The notes: generated by a model not told the origin, from the sequence alone. A stretch of DNA of 64,000 nt from Hymenobacter actinosclerus (GCF_900111515.1 NZ_FOHS01000003.1:558001-622000); one strand, 5' to 3'; shown: positions 32,988 through 42,643, counted from the stretch's first letter. Program-made: numbers and translations.

Positions 32988-33335
32988 TTAGAAAGCCCGC
33001 AATGCCGCGTAAAAAATCCAGGCGTTCACCAGCATAAACAGGAACGACGGCAGCGAGGCCCGGAACCCGTCCTTTATTTTCAGCCGGACGCCAAACCCGA
33101 GCAGCATCAGCAGGGTCAGGCCCGCGGAGGCAACCAGCAGAATCAGTGGAGCGGCGAGGCCCACCAGGAGCCCGACGGCGCCCAGGATTTCCAGCGCGCC
33201 CGTTAGCGGGCCGAACCTGGCCAGGCCGAAACGCTGGAATTCTTCCTGCAGCTTGGGCGAAACGAAGTAGCCTATGCCGTAACCCAGGAAGGAAAAGCCG
33301 GAAAGCCAGATGAGCAACAGCGTAAGTGCACTCAT
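32988..33335 (-). CDS. DoxX-like membrane protein
   Basis: A 115-residue inner-membrane protein with four hydrophobic segments. It opens MSALTLLLIWLSGFSFLGYG, followed by a loop with KLQEEFQRFGLARF, as in DoxX family proteins. Some members are quinone-linked or thiosulfate-related, but most are unassigned. It starts four bases before the stop of the next DoxX gene (33332-33335, ATGA), so the two are co-translated. Possibly they form a small heteromeric membrane complex. Confidence 0.8.
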   Translation of the reverse strand: MSALTLLLIWLSGFSFLGYGIGYFVSPKLQEEFQRFGLARFGPLTGALEILGAVGLLVGLAAPLILLVASAGLTLLMLLGFGVRLKIKDGFRASLPSFLFMLVNAWIFYAALRAF

Positions 33336-33682
33336 GCGCCAACCAGACCGGCGTGCGCCGCGGCTACGAAAAGTGACAGCAGCAGCAGCACAAACGACGG
33401 CACGTACTTGATGAATGGGTTGCGCACTTTGATGTGGGCCAGCTGGGCGCCCACCATCAGTGCGGCCATCAGCAGGGCCGGCACCAGCACCAGCTGCGGG
33501 TACCAGATGCCCGCGACCAGCAGCGTGGCCAGGGCTATTTTGGTGGCCCCCACCACGTTGCGCACCAAATCGGGCAGGCCGTATTGTTTGAACTCCCGCA
33601 CGATGTTATCGAAGCGGAAAACCCACACGATAACGATGGAGGCAGCAATGATGAGTTGCGCCAGAATAACCAAGCTGTCCAT
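33332..33682 (-). CDS. DoxX family membrane protein
   Basis: A 116-residue, four-helix membrane protein: MDSLVILAQLIIAASIVIVW, then FDNIVREFKQYGLPDLVRNVVG, the DoxX-type loop. It is the first gene of a two-gene operon with the DoxX-like gene at 32988, with an ATGA overlap. No redox ligand is visible. Function not known beyond the family. Confidence 0.85.
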   Translation of the reverse strand: MDSLVILAQLIIAASIVIVWVFRFDNIVREFKQYGLPDLVRNVVGATKIALATLLVAGIWYPQLVLVPALLMAALMVGAQLAHIKVRNPFIKYVPSFVLLLLSLFVAAAHAGLVGA

Positions 33683-33775
33683 GAGCGTTGCCTTAGATAC
33701 TGCCGGATAGCAGAGCCCGGTAGGTTAGCAACTCAAAAGCAGGCCATTAGTTATACCAGACGCCGCTCCAACTGC

Positions 33776-34168
33776 TCAGGAGCCTTGCTGCGGCGTAAAG
33801 TGCCTGCTCTTCAGGCGGCGGCGAATATCGCGGGGAATGGGCTTGCCGGCGCTGTAGCCAGCCACTATTTCAGCTTCGCGGGTTTTGCTGAATCGGACCG
33901 TCTTCCCGATGCCGACTCCGAGCGGCACACCGCCCAGTGCCAGCGCGCTGACAATGGCGCCGCCGGCATTGCCCCCCGAGTCGCCGCTGCTCGCGCCCCG
34001 GATGATAGCGCCCGTGGCTCCGACACCGATGGCCGTAAACACGGCCCCACCCGTGCGGCGCTGCTTGAACAGGTTTTGCACGGCCTGGGCACTGTCGGCG
34101 GCCGGGGTCTGGGCGTGTACGGCGGCGCTGCTTAGCATCAGCAGCGCGGAGAGTAGAATTTTATGCAC
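33776..34168 (-). CDS. Small exported protein, paralogue of the gene at 34246
   Basis: A 130-residue protein with a signal peptide (MHKILLSALLMLSSAAVHAQ). A glycine-rich hydrophobic stretch, TAIGVGATGAIIRGASSG, could pack in a membrane. The tail GKPIPRDIRRRLKSRHF resembles the tail of the next gene, GAPLPPAYAALLRPRHF, in order and spacing, so I take the two as tandem paralogues. No known family. Confidence 0.65.
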   Translation of the reverse strand: MHKILLSALLMLSSAAVHAQTPAADSAQAVQNLFKQRRTGGAVFTAIGVGATGAIIRGASSGDSGGNAGGAIVSALALGGVPLGVGIGKTVRFSKTREAEIVAGYSAGKPIPRDIRRRLKSRHFTPQQGS

Positions 34169-34245
34169 GTAGGGGAAGTGAGCGATGAAAAGCTGTTATT
34201 GGTCTGCTTGCGGTCCAGCGCAGGTCTGCGGCCTCGTTGGCGCGG

Positions 34246-34731
34246 CTACCTGCTTTTGCGGGCCTGTTTGCGGGCAGCCTTTTCGCGCCAATAGTCGGCC
34301 TTGGCGAAGTGCCTGGGCCGAAGCAGCGCCGCGTAGGCCGGAGGCAGGGGCGCACCCGCCGCGTAAGTCCGCTGGAACTCGTTGAGCTTGGCCATGCTGT
34401 AGGTGGAGTTGCGGGCCAGCATGAACCCCAGGCCCGCGCCCATCAGCCCCAGGCCGGCCGCTACGGCCCCGCCCGAGGCCGGCGTATCTACCCACTGGCC
34501 ATTGTATATATCGTACTCGCGTTGGCTGCTGGCCATCAGGCGCAGGCCGGGCAGCGCCAGGGCCAACGGCCAGTAGGCGGCATTACGCTTGGTGATAAAC
34601 AGGGCCGTAACGGCATCGAGCGTGTCGGTGCGGGTGAATGGGGTGGCTGCCGGCACTACGGGTTGCTGGGCCGCGGCGGGCAGGCAGCTCAGGCGCAGCA
34701 AGAGCCCTAAGCTAAGTAACCGAAATAGCAT
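34246..34731 (-). CDS. Small exported protein, paralogue of the gene at 33776
   Basis: A 161-residue exported protein (signal peptide MLFRLLSLGLLLRLSCLPAAA). The centre has a glycine-rich hydrophobic stretch, SGGAVAAGLGLMGAGLGFML, then a tail with LRPRHFAKADYWREKAA. Its plan (signal, polar part, glycine-rich helix, 'G-x-P-x-P...L-x-x-R-H-F' tail) matches the smaller downstream neighbour. Both genes lie on the minus strand 77 bases apart. Function unknown. Confidence 0.65.
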   Translation of the reverse strand: MLFRLLSLGLLLRLSCLPAAAQQPVVPAATPFTRTDTLDAVTALFITKRNAAYWPLALALPGLRLMASSQREYDIYNGQWVDTPASGGAVAAGLGLMGAGLGFMLARNSTYSMAKLNEFQRTYAAGAPLPPAYAALLRPRHFAKADYWREKAARKQARKSR

Positions 34732-35321
34732 GGATAGAGAAGGGCAGACAGAAATCGGCGCAATATATCATTAATCCGCGGATGCCCTGCCCTCTAAATG
34801 TCCTATTGCGGGCAGTATTTTCCGGCACCTGCCATTCGCGCTTACCCAGCCCTGGCGCGTAGCTACCCCGCCCCTGTTTTCGCCTGCTGTAAACGGGGGC
34901 GTTAAAGAACCAGCCGGGGCCGGCATTGCCCTATGATTGGCATAGTCTGCCGTTGGCAAACCGATAGACAAAGAGGACCTAAGCGCCCCTACAGGCAGTT
35001 TCAGCAGTATGGCAGCGGCCTTGGTGAAAGGAATTTCTGTAAGGCCCAAAAAAATATCTATTCAATCCGAAAACAATGGTTGTCTAATACATAATAATCC
35101 GGATATTGGGCGGCACTACGCTACGATCTACCTTATTGACTGCCGATTGACTTAGTACAATTCAGCCGTGCTTGGCTGCTCAACCTTTCCCAATCAGCTC
35201 AACCCATCAGCACTCCGCTAATAAAGGCCCGCTAGCGGCCGGCCGGCGCCGCGTGGGTGGCCATTAGTTTACCGGCGGCCGGTTGGTCGCCGGCTGTTTT
35301 CCTTTTTTCCCACTTGTCTGC
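34732..35321. other. 590-base intergenic region upstream of the large T9SS gene
   Basis: Between divergent genes, so both promoters should lie here. A possible minus-strand -7 box TATATTGC is at 34760-34767. A plus-strand candidate, TTG 35106-35108, 20-base spacer, TACCTTAT 35129-35136, would leave a 185-base leader before the start at 35322. No convincing gene is seen. Confidence 0.35.
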
Positions 35322-38300
35322 ATGACAAAAACCTTACTTTCTTCGCCGGCAACCGCGCCCGGGCAACTGCTGGCGGGCTGGCGTCCGGCCCTGCTGCTGA
35401 CGCTGGGCCTGCTGCCGACGCTGCCGGCCGCCGCTCAGCAGCGCCCCTTGCTGAAACCCGCCGACACGGCGACCCGCATAACGCTGCCTAAGCCGGCCCC
35501 GGCACGGCCAGCCGCAGTAGTGGCAGTGCCCCGCGCCGCAAAGCGCGGCACATTAGCGGCTATTGCTTCCACTGCCACGGGCGGTAACTGGAGCGACCCG
35601 GCCTCCTGGGTGGGTGGCGCCGTGCCAACGGCCGCCGACGAGGTGACCATTGTGGCTGGTGCCACCGTAACGCTCGACGTGGCGGCCAGCGCGGCCTCGC
35701 TCACGGTGGCGGCCGGTGGCTCCCTGCTCAACTCCGCTACCACGGGCTACAGCCTGGCGGTGGCGGGCAGCGTAACCAACAACGGCACCCTCGACCTGAG
35801 TGCCACGCCGGCCATCGGCTCCGACCTGCGCTTCACCGGCGCGGGCAACGCCAGCTTCGGCGGCAGCGGCACCACCGACCTGCAGAGCCTGACGCTGGCC
35901 AAAGCAGCGCAGGCCGATGTAGTAGAAATGAACCTGCCCACGCTGTCGGTGAAGGGCAACGCGGGTAGCGAAGACGGCTTCCTGCTGACCCGCACCACGG
36001 GCGCCACGCCGGCCGACGACATGACCGGCACGCTAAAGATTTCGGGCACGGCCCCTATCAGCAGCAAAGTATTCGGCAACGCGGCAGCTTACGTTATTCC
36101 CGCTACCGGCGGCTTCTGGCTGAACAACCCCAACTTCACGGTGGTGGCTCAAACGGGCTCCGCTACTGCCAGAGGCCTGCTCCGCCTCTCGGCGGGCACC
36201 TACAACGTGGGCACCGCGGCGGGCAACTCGCTGGTGCTGGGCGCCGGATCGGCCCTAACGGTAGAAGGCGGTACACTAACTTCGGCCGGGCGGCTGGGTT
36301 CGTTTACCTCGTCCTCAGTCTCGGTTGCCACGGTTTTCACCCTCAGCGGTGGCACCGTCAATGTGTCGAACGTAGGTAACACGTCGGGTACCCCCTCGTT
36401 TGGCATCAATGGCGTTACCAACATTTCGGGCGGCACCATTAACCTGGTGCAGCGCAGCACGGCGGCCACGCCGCTCGACTACGCGGTGATAGGCACCTAT
36501 AACTTCACCGGTGGCACGCTAAACATAGGCACGGCGGCCACGGCTACTAACTTCAACTTCCGTATCAGCGGCTACACGCCCAGCATCGTTGTCGACAATG
36601 CCGGTACCGCCAAGTCGGTAACGCTGGGGGGCGATACGTTCAACTTCGGCGCGCTCACGATTACCCCCGGGGCAACGTTCAACGTAGGCGCAGCCACTTT
36701 GCTGCAGATAGGGGCCTCTATCGTTAACAACGGCACGTTCACGGCAAATACGGCGGCCACCACTACTACGGCCGGCAGCACGCTGTACTTCGCAGGCAGC
36801 GTTCCGCAGACGCTGAGCGGCTCGGGCACTTTCACCAGCCCCATTCAGCAAATTGCTTTTGATAACGACGGCGGAGGCGTGTCCATCGACGTACCCGTGA
36901 CGGCGCGCACCGTGAGCATGTTTACGGGCAATGTCAGCAAAGCCAACAACCTCACGATTCAAAGCACCGCCACAACGCTGGCCATACTCCGTTTTGGCTA
37001 CACCAACCCCACCACCTCGGCTGGTCGCTTCGATGTAGCTCCCACCTTCGACCTGGCAACCAGCGGCTTATACTTGCTCTACAACCCGGAAACAACTTCC
37101 CGCACTACCGGGGTCGAGATTCCGGCTGCTCGTAGCGTATACTACCTCGACATAAAAAATCCGAAGGGGATTACGCTAACTGGCGGCAACTTAACGGTTA
37201 CCGGCACTGCCGATTCGTTTACCCTGCAAGCAGGGGTCCTGACTACTTCAGCGGGCAATGCCCTTATTATTGGTAAAAGGGGTACCACCATTCCAACCGG
37301 CTCGGCCACGAGCTACGTGAATGGCCCGCTGGGCATTACGGTAAACAGTGCCACGGCTGTAAACCGCACCTTTGCCGTGGGCGACGCCGCCGGCTGGCGG
37401 CCGGTGGTAGTAACCGGCATCACGGCCGCTACCGACCAGATTTTTACGGCAACAGTTGTAAAGGCTGCTACGGGTGGTACCGTGTCGGGCGGGCTTTCGG
37501 GCCTGAATCCCACGCGCTACGTACGCCTCGAAAACTCGGCGGCCCTGCCGGCTACGGCCCGCGTGCAGCTGAGCTACGGCGCCGATGATGTGCCTGGTGC
37601 CCCGGCTACCGCCACAGTAGCCCAGGCGGCTACGGCCGGCGGCAGCTACGCCAGCCTCGGCGGCGCGGCGGCGACGGTGCCTACTACCGGCATCGTTTCA
37701 ACCCAGGACCTGACGCCCGGCAACGACTTCTTCGCGCTGGCTAACACCGAAGGCGGCACGCTGACCTCGTCGGTAGCGGCCGTATGCGCCGGCACCAACA
37801 CGGGCACCATCACGCTGACCGGCAATACCGGCACCGTGACGGGCTACGAGGCGGACTCGGGCAGCGGTTTTGCGGCCGTAGCCGGCACCAACACGGGCGC
37901 CACTTACACCTTCACCGACCTGGCAGCTACGACTATCTTCCGGGCCGTGCTCACGACGGCCGATGGCCGCACGGTGTACTCGGCGCCGGTAACGGTAACC
38001 GTGAACCCGGCCACTACGGCCACGTTCACCTACGCCAGCGCCACCTTCTGCCAGAGCGGCACCAACCCTACGCCCACCATCACGGGCACGGCGGGCGGCA
38101 CGTTCAGCAGCACCAGCGGCCTCAGCCTCGATGCCGCCAGCGGCGCCATCAACCTGACGGCCAGCACGGCCGGCACGTATGTAGTTACTTACAACGTAGC
38201 GGGCACCTGCCCTTCGTCGGCCACCTTCAGCGTAACGATTACCGCGCCAGCCATGGCCGGCTTCAGCTACGCGGCCGCCAGCTTCTGCACCTCGAATACC

Positions 38301-39236
38301 GGCACGGCTACCCCGACGCTGGCCTCGGGCGCTACGGCCGGCACGTACTCGAGCACCGCAGGCCTGAGCCTTGACGCCGCAACCGGCGCCATTACGCCCG
38401 GCACCAGCACGCCCGGCACGTATGTGGTAACCAACACCGTGGCTGCCAGCGGCGCCTGCGCCCTAGCGACGGCTACGTTCAGCGTAACGATTACGGCTCC
38501 GGCCACGGCCGGCTTCAGCTACGCCAGTGCCAGCTACTGCGCAGGCGCCACCAATCCCAGCCCGGTGCTGGCTACGGGGGCCACGGCCGGTACGTTCAGC
38601 AGCACGACGGGCCTGGTTATCAGCGCCACCGGCGTTATCAACCTGACTACCAGCACGGCCGGCACCTACGTGGTAACCAACACGGTGGCTGCCAGCGGCG
38701 CCTGCGCGGCGGCTACGGCCACGTTCAGCGTAACCATCAACGCCCGTCCGGCTCAGCCAACGGTAACGGTGCAGTATAATGGCCCGGTTACCACGCTCAC
38801 CAGCAGCGCGGCTACCGGCAACCAGTGGCTGCTGAACGGCACGGCCATTGCCGGCGCCACCAACCCGACCTACGTGGTGAACTCGGCCGCTCAGCTGGGC
38901 TCCTACACCGTAACCGCGACCAGCGCGGCCGGCTGCACCTCGCTGCCCTCGGCGCCGCTCGTAGTTACCTCGGGCACCAAGGCACTGGCCGGTTCTTCGC
39001 TGCAGCTCTACCCCAACCCCACCATCGATGGCAAGCTGCTGGTGAAGCTGGGCGGTTACACCAAGGCCGTGGAGCTGACCGTGTACAATGCCGTCGGCCA
39101 ATCGGTACGCACCCTCCTGGTGCCGGCCGGCCGCCTGGAGCAGCCGCTCGATCTGAGCCAGCTGCCCAGCGGCGTGTACGTGCTGAAAGCCCGCACCGAA
39201 GGCGGCCTCGATGTTCGTCGCATTGTGAAGCAATAG
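35322..39236 (+). CDS. Large repetitive cell-surface protein with T9SS sorting domain
   Basis: A 1304-residue exported protein, probably an adhesin or structural surface protein. It begins at the ATG at 35322, with the signal region MTKTLLSSPATAPGQLLAGW and a cleavage site near AAAQQ. Most of the chain is Gly/Thr/Ala-rich beta structure. Residues about 898-1145 hold three near-repeats of about 83 residues, of the type FSYASATFC...GTYVVTNTVAASG. The end (LQLYPNPTIDGKLLVKLGGY to VRRIVKQ) is a type A T9SS C-terminal domain. Cysteines in each repeat may pair. It ends with a strong terminator. Function is inferred only from architecture. Confidence 0.85.
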   Translation: MTKTLLSSPATAPGQLLAGWRPALLLTLGLLPTLPAAAQQRPLLKPADTATRITLPKPAPARPAAVVAVPRAAKRGTLAAIASTATGGNWSDPASWVGGAVPTAADEVTIVAGATVTLDVAASAASLTVAAGGSLLNSATTGYSLAVAGSVTNNGTLDLSATPAIGSDLRFTGAGNASFGGSGTTDLQSLTLAKAAQADVVEMNLPTLSVKGNAGSEDGFLLTRTTGATPADDMTGTLKISGTAPISSKVFGNAAAYVIPATGGFWLNNPNFTVVAQTGSATARGLLRLSAGTYNVGTAAGNSLVLGAGSALTVEGGTLTSAGRLGSFTSSSVSVATVFTLSGGTVNVSNVGNTSGTPSFGINGVTNISGGTINLVQRSTAATPLDYAVIGTYNFTGGTLNIGTAATATNFNFRISGYTPSIVVDNAGTAKSVTLGGDTFNFGALTITPGATFNVGAATLLQIGASIVNNGTFTANTAATTTTAGSTLYFAGSVPQTLSGSGTFTSPIQQIAFDNDGGGVSIDVPVTARTVSMFTGNVSKANNLTIQSTATTLAILRFGYTNPTTSAGRFDVAPTFDLATSGLYLLYNPETTSRTTGVEIPAARSVYYLDIKNPKGITLTGGNLTVTGTADSFTLQAGVLTTSAGNALIIGKRGTTIPTGSATSYVNGPLGITVNSATAVNRTFAVGDAAGWRPVVVTGITAATDQIFTATVVKAATGGTVSGGLSGLNPTRYVRLENSAALPATARVQLSYGADDVPGAPATATVAQAATAGGSYASLGGAAATVPTTGIVSTQDLTPGNDFFALANTEGGTLTSSVAAVCAGTNTGTITLTGNTGTVTGYEADSGSGFAAVAGTNTGATYTFTDLAATTIFRAVLTTADGRTVYSAPVTVTVNPATTATFTYASATFCQSGTNPTPTITGTAGGTFSSTSGLSLDAASGAINLTASTAGTYVVTYNVAGTCPSSATFSVTITAPAMAGFSYAAASFCTSNTGTATPTLASGATAGTYSSTAGLSLDAATGAITPGTSTPGTYVVTNTVAASGACALATATFSVTITAPATAGFSYASASYCAGATNPSPVLATGATAGTFSSTTGLVISATGVINLTTSTAGTYVVTNTVAASGACAAATATFSVTINARPAQPTVTVQYNGPVTTLTSSAATGNQWLLNGTAIAGATNPTYVVNSAAQLGSYTVTATSAAGCTSLPSAPLVVTSGTKALAGSSLQLYPNPTIDGKLLVKLGGYTKAVELTVYNAVGQSVRTLLVPAGRLEQPLDLSQLPSGVYVLKARTEGGLDVRRIVKQ
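38013..38756 (+). repeat. Three in-frame domain repeats in the surface protein
   Basis: Units of about 240-252 bases at about 38013-38252, 38253-38504 and 38505-38756. Each encodes FSYA(S/A)ASFC-, GTYSSTxGLSLDAA- and TYVVTN-like segments. The second and third units share long identical runs such as ACCAACACCGTGGCTGCCAG with minor changes, so recent copying is likely. Confidence 0.75.
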
Positions 39237-39262
39237 CCTGAACTGCTTTCCTGCCTGATTTA

Positions 39263-39299
39263 AAGGGCCTGCCGACGTTTGTCGGCAGGCCCTTTTTTT
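39263..39299 (+). terminator. Rho-independent terminator of the T9SS surface gene
   Basis: AAGGGCCTGCCGAC, TTTG-type loop, GTCGGCAGGCCCTTTTTTT. It begins 27 bases after the stop and has a long U-tract. Confidence 0.9.
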
Positions 39300-39360
39300 G
39301 AGCCGTGCCCGGTCGGGCCGGGTTTCGGATATTTGCCGGCTCTTTGCCATTCGCATCCGC

Positions 39361-39969
39361 ATGTCCGTTTTCACCACCTACCTCCAGCTCGGCTTCTTTC
39401 ACATCTTCAACCTGCAGGCCTACGACCACCTGGTGTTCCTGCTGGCCCTGTGCGCGCCCTACGTGCTGCGCGACTGGCGGCGGGTGGTGCTGTTAGTAAC
39501 CAGCTTCACGGTGGGCCACTCGCTTACGCTGGCCCTGGCTACGCTCGATATCGTGGGCTATTCGCCCCAGCTGATTGAAACACTGATTCCGGTGACTATT
39601 ATCCTTACTGCGTTGCTCAACCTGGTCCGCGCTGGTCGGGCCACGCTGCGGCCGGCCGAACCAACCGCTACCCCGGCCGGCGGGCCGCTGGTACTGGCGC
39701 TGCCCAACCTGCTGGCCGTGGGCTTCGGGCTGATTCATGGGCTGGGCTTTTCGAGCTATTTGCGCGAGCTGCTGGGCCGCCAAAGCCGGCCGGTGCTGGA
39801 GTTGCTGAGCTTCAATGTGGGCGTCGAGCTGGGCCAGCTGCTGATTGTGGGGCTGATTCTGGCCCTGGGCTACGGCCTCATCAGGGGGCTGGGCGTGGCC
39901 CGCCGCGACTGGCTGCTGGTGAGCAGCGGCGCGGCGCTGGGCATTGCGCTGGTGCTGCTGCTGGGGTAA
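39361..39969 (+). CDS. HupE/UreJ family membrane protein
   Basis: A 202-residue membrane protein with about six hydrophobic segments, from the ATG at 39361 (MSVFTTYLQLGFFHIFNLQA). The HupE/UreJ signatures are the first-segment histidines HIFNLQAYDHLVFL, the VTSFTVGHSLTLALA helix and the later GLIHGLGFSSYL. HupE and UreJ are secondary nickel or cobalt transporters in hydrogenase and urease clusters. The copies in Bacteroidota stand alone, as here, so the substrate is uncertain. No metal-binding enzyme genes are close. Confidence 0.85.
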   Translation: MSVFTTYLQLGFFHIFNLQAYDHLVFLLALCAPYVLRDWRRVVLLVTSFTVGHSLTLALATLDIVGYSPQLIETLIPVTIILTALLNLVRAGRATLRPAEPTATPAGGPLVLALPNLLAVGFGLIHGLGFSSYLRELLGRQSRPVLELLSFNVGVELGQLLIVGLILALGYGLIRGLGVARRDWLLVSSGAALGIALVLLLG

Positions 39970-39986
39970 GGCGTGAGTACAGGAGC

Positions 39987-40110
39987 CTCATTCTGAGTGC
40001 ATGGCGCCAGGGCCCGGAGGCGAAGGCGGAGGCGAAGAATCTCTGCCACAGCAGTACGCTCAACGCCTGCATAGAAGCGGTAGAGATACTTCGACAAGCT
40101 CAGTATGACG
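39987..40110. repeat. Family B long palindrome, degenerate copy 5
   Basis: Starts with CATTCTGAGTGCATGG and ends with CTCAGTATGACG. The inner arms GAAGAATCTCTGCC and GGTAGAGATACTTCG are partly decayed and the centre differs from other copies. It lies between hupE and the M1 peptidase. Confidence 0.7.
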
Positions 40111-40208
40111 TTCTATTTTTAGTCTTTGCTGCAACTATTGGGAACATGTTGCCACTTTCCGACGCAAAAAGTCCCTAACTTTCTAGCTTAAACCCCCACC
40201 TGCCTTTT

Positions 40209-42572
40209 ATGCTGAAAATCACTCTGCTGGCCACCGGGCTGGCGGCACTGCTGGCCCTGCCCTCGGCCGCGCAGAACACCAACTCCGGTACCGATAAATT
40301 CGCCCAGCTCGAAACGCTGCTGCCCACGCCCAACTCCTACCGCACGGCCTCCGGGGCGCCCGGCAACGACTACTGGCAACAGCGCGCCGACTACAACATC
40401 CGCGTGCGGCTCGACGACGAGAAGCAATCCATCAGCGGCGACGAGGACATCACCTACACCAACCTCTCGCCCGATGTGCTGACTTACCTGTGGGTGCAGC
40501 TCGACCAGAACATTCTCGACAAGAACTCCATCACCACTGCTACCCAGGTGGGCGAAATCCAGCCCCGGATGCCCTTCCAGGCGATGGACTACATGCAGCG
40601 CGACGGGTTTGATGGCGGCTTCAAGATTGGCGAGGTGAAGCTGAAGGGCGGCAAGGCCCTGCCCTACGTCATCAACCACACCATGATGCGGATTGACTTG
40701 CCTACGCCCCTGCGGCCCAAGCAAGCGGTTACGTTCAGCATCAGCTGGCGCTACAACATCAACGACCAGCTCAAAATCAACCAGCGCAGCGGCTACGAGT
40801 TCTTCCCCGACGACAAGAACTACCTCTACGAAATTGCCCAGTTCTACCCCCGCATGGCGGTGTACTCCGACAACCAGGGCTGGCAGCACAAGCAGTTTCT
40901 GGGCAACGGCGAGTTTGCCCTGCCCTTCGGCGACTACCGGGTAAGCATCACGGCCCCCGCCGACCACGTGGTGGGCGCTACCGGGGTGCTCCAGAACCCC
41001 AACGACGTACTCAGCAGCGCCCAGCGTCAGCGCCTGGCGCAGGCCCAGGGAGCCAAAAGCCCGGTGCTGATTGTGTCGCCGCAGGAAGCTGAGCGGGCCG
41101 AGCAGAGCCGCGCCAAAGGCACCAAAACCTGGACCTACGCCGCCAAGGACGTGCGCGACTTCGCCTGGGCCTCCTCGCGCAAGTTTATCTGGGATGCCAT
41201 GGGCATCAAGCAGGGCGGCAAAAACGTGCTGTGCATGAGCTACTACCCCAAGGAGGGTAACCCGCTCTGGGGCAAGTACTCGACCGAGGTAATTGCCCAC
41301 ACCATCAAGGTATACTCCAAGTACACCATTCCCTACGAGTACCCGGTGGCCATTTCGGTGCACGGCCCGGTAGGCGGCATGGAGTACCCGATGCTGAGCT
41401 TCAACGGTGGCCGCCCCGAGAAGGACGGCACCTACTCGGCCGACCGCAAATACGGGATGATTTCGGTGATTATCCACGAGGTGGGCCACAACTTCTTCCC
41501 GATGATTGTGAACTCGGATGAGCGGCAGTGGACCTGGATGGATGAGGGCCTGAACTCGTTTGTGCAGTACCTGGCCGAGCAGGAGTGGGAGCGGGATTAC
41601 CCCTCGCGCCGCGGCGACCCGGCCCAGATTGTGCCCTACATGCGCACTGACAAGAGCCTGCAGACCCCGATTATGACCAACTCGGAGTCGGTGCTGCAGT
41701 TTGGCAACAACGCCTACGGCAAGCCCGCCATCGGCCTCAACATCCTGCGCGAGACCATTATGGGCCGCGAGCTGTTCGACTACGCCTTCAAGGAGTATGC
41801 CCGCCGCTGGGCCTACAAGCACCCCACGCCCGCCGACTTCTTCCGCACGATGGAAGATGCCTCGGCCGTGGACCTGGACTGGTTCTGGCGCGGCTGGTTC
41901 TATACCACCGACCGCACCGACCTGGCCATTGCCGGCGTGAAGCAGTACAACATCAACTCGCAGAACCCGACCGTAGAAAAGGCTCGCCAGCGCGAGCTGC
42001 AGGAAAAAGCCCCGCGCACCATTTCGCAGCAGCGCAACCAAACGGCCATCCCGCGCACGCTGGTCGATGAGAAGCCCGAGCTGAAGGACTTCTACAATCA
42101 GTACGACCCGCTGGCCACCACCCCCGCCGACCAGCAGCGCTACCAGCAGCTGCTTAAAACCCTCACGCCCGAGCAGCAGCAGCGCCTGGGCAGTGGCCTG
42201 AACGTGTACGAGGTGAGCCTCAAGAACCTGGGCGGCCTCACGATGCCCGTTATCATGCAGCTAACCTACGCCGACGGCCAGCAGGAAATCCAGCATATTC
42301 CGGCCGAAATCTGGCGCAAGAACAACGCCGAGGTCAGCAAGGTGTTCGTGACCGAAAAGCCGGTGGCGAGCTTCGTTATCGACCCCTACCAGCAGACGGC
42401 CGACACTGACCTGAGCAACAACGCCTGGCCCCAGCAGGCCGCGCCGTCGCGCTTCGAGCTGTTCGAGTACCAGCAGCGGGCCCAGCCCAACCCCATGCAG
42501 CAGCAGTCGGCGTTGCAGCAGAAGGAGCAGAAGCCACTGAACACGCCGACCTCGTCGGGCGGCACCAACTAG
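40209..42572 (+). CDS. Exported M1 family metallopeptidase
   Basis: A 787-residue zinc aminopeptidase-like protein with a signal peptide (MLKITLLATGLAALLALPSAAQ). The catalytic motif is HEVGH (His423, Glu424, His427), followed 18 residues later by the third zinc ligand Glu446 in WTWMDEGLNSF. The exopeptidase GxMEN motif appears as GGMEYPM (about residue 396), with Tyr in place of Asn, so the free N-terminus may be bound differently. N-terminal beta-rich domain (about 40-280), thermolysin-like domain, then a helical tail. The T9SS tail is absent, so it is probably periplasmic. A strong terminator hairpin follows. Confidence 0.92.
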   Translation: MLKITLLATGLAALLALPSAAQNTNSGTDKFAQLETLLPTPNSYRTASGAPGNDYWQQRADYNIRVRLDDEKQSISGDEDITYTNLSPDVLTYLWVQLDQNILDKNSITTATQVGEIQPRMPFQAMDYMQRDGFDGGFKIGEVKLKGGKALPYVINHTMMRIDLPTPLRPKQAVTFSISWRYNINDQLKINQRSGYEFFPDDKNYLYEIAQFYPRMAVYSDNQGWQHKQFLGNGEFALPFGDYRVSITAPADHVVGATGVLQNPNDVLSSAQRQRLAQAQGAKSPVLIVSPQEAERAEQSRAKGTKTWTYAAKDVRDFAWASSRKFIWDAMGIKQGGKNVLCMSYYPKEGNPLWGKYSTEVIAHTIKVYSKYTIPYEYPVAISVHGPVGGMEYPMLSFNGGRPEKDGTYSADRKYGMISVIIHEVGHNFFPMIVNSDERQWTWMDEGLNSFVQYLAEQEWERDYPSRRGDPAQIVPYMRTDKSLQTPIMTNSESVLQFGNNAYGKPAIGLNILRETIMGRELFDYAFKEYARRWAYKHPTPADFFRTMEDASAVDLDWFWRGWFYTTDRTDLAIAGVKQYNINSQNPTVEKARQRELQEKAPRTISQQRNQTAIPRTLVDEKPELKDFYNQYDPLATTPADQQRYQQLLKTLTPEQQQRLGSGLNVYEVSLKNLGGLTMPVIMQLTYADGQQEIQHIPAEIWRKNNAEVSKVFVTEKPVASFVIDPYQQTADTDLSNNAWPQQAAPSRFELFEYQQRAQPNPMQQQSALQQKEQKPLNTPTSSGGTN

Positions 42573-42643
42573 CCAACCAATAGCTACAAAAAAGCCGCCG
42601 GACCCATTGGGTTCGGCGGCTTTTTTATGGCTATTGGTTGGCT
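42571..42643 (+). terminator. Terminator of the M1 peptidase gene with nested arms
   Basis: Inner hairpin AAAAAAGCCGCCG...CGGCGGCTTTTTT (about 42588-42626) and outer arms AGCCAACCAATAGC (42571-42584) and their complement (42630-42643). The left outer arm begins within the TAG stop codon. Confidence 0.88.

Noticed and set aside
40188..42041. 617-codon frame opposite the M1 peptidase
   Set aside because: A mirror of strongly coding sequence, without any motif of its own.
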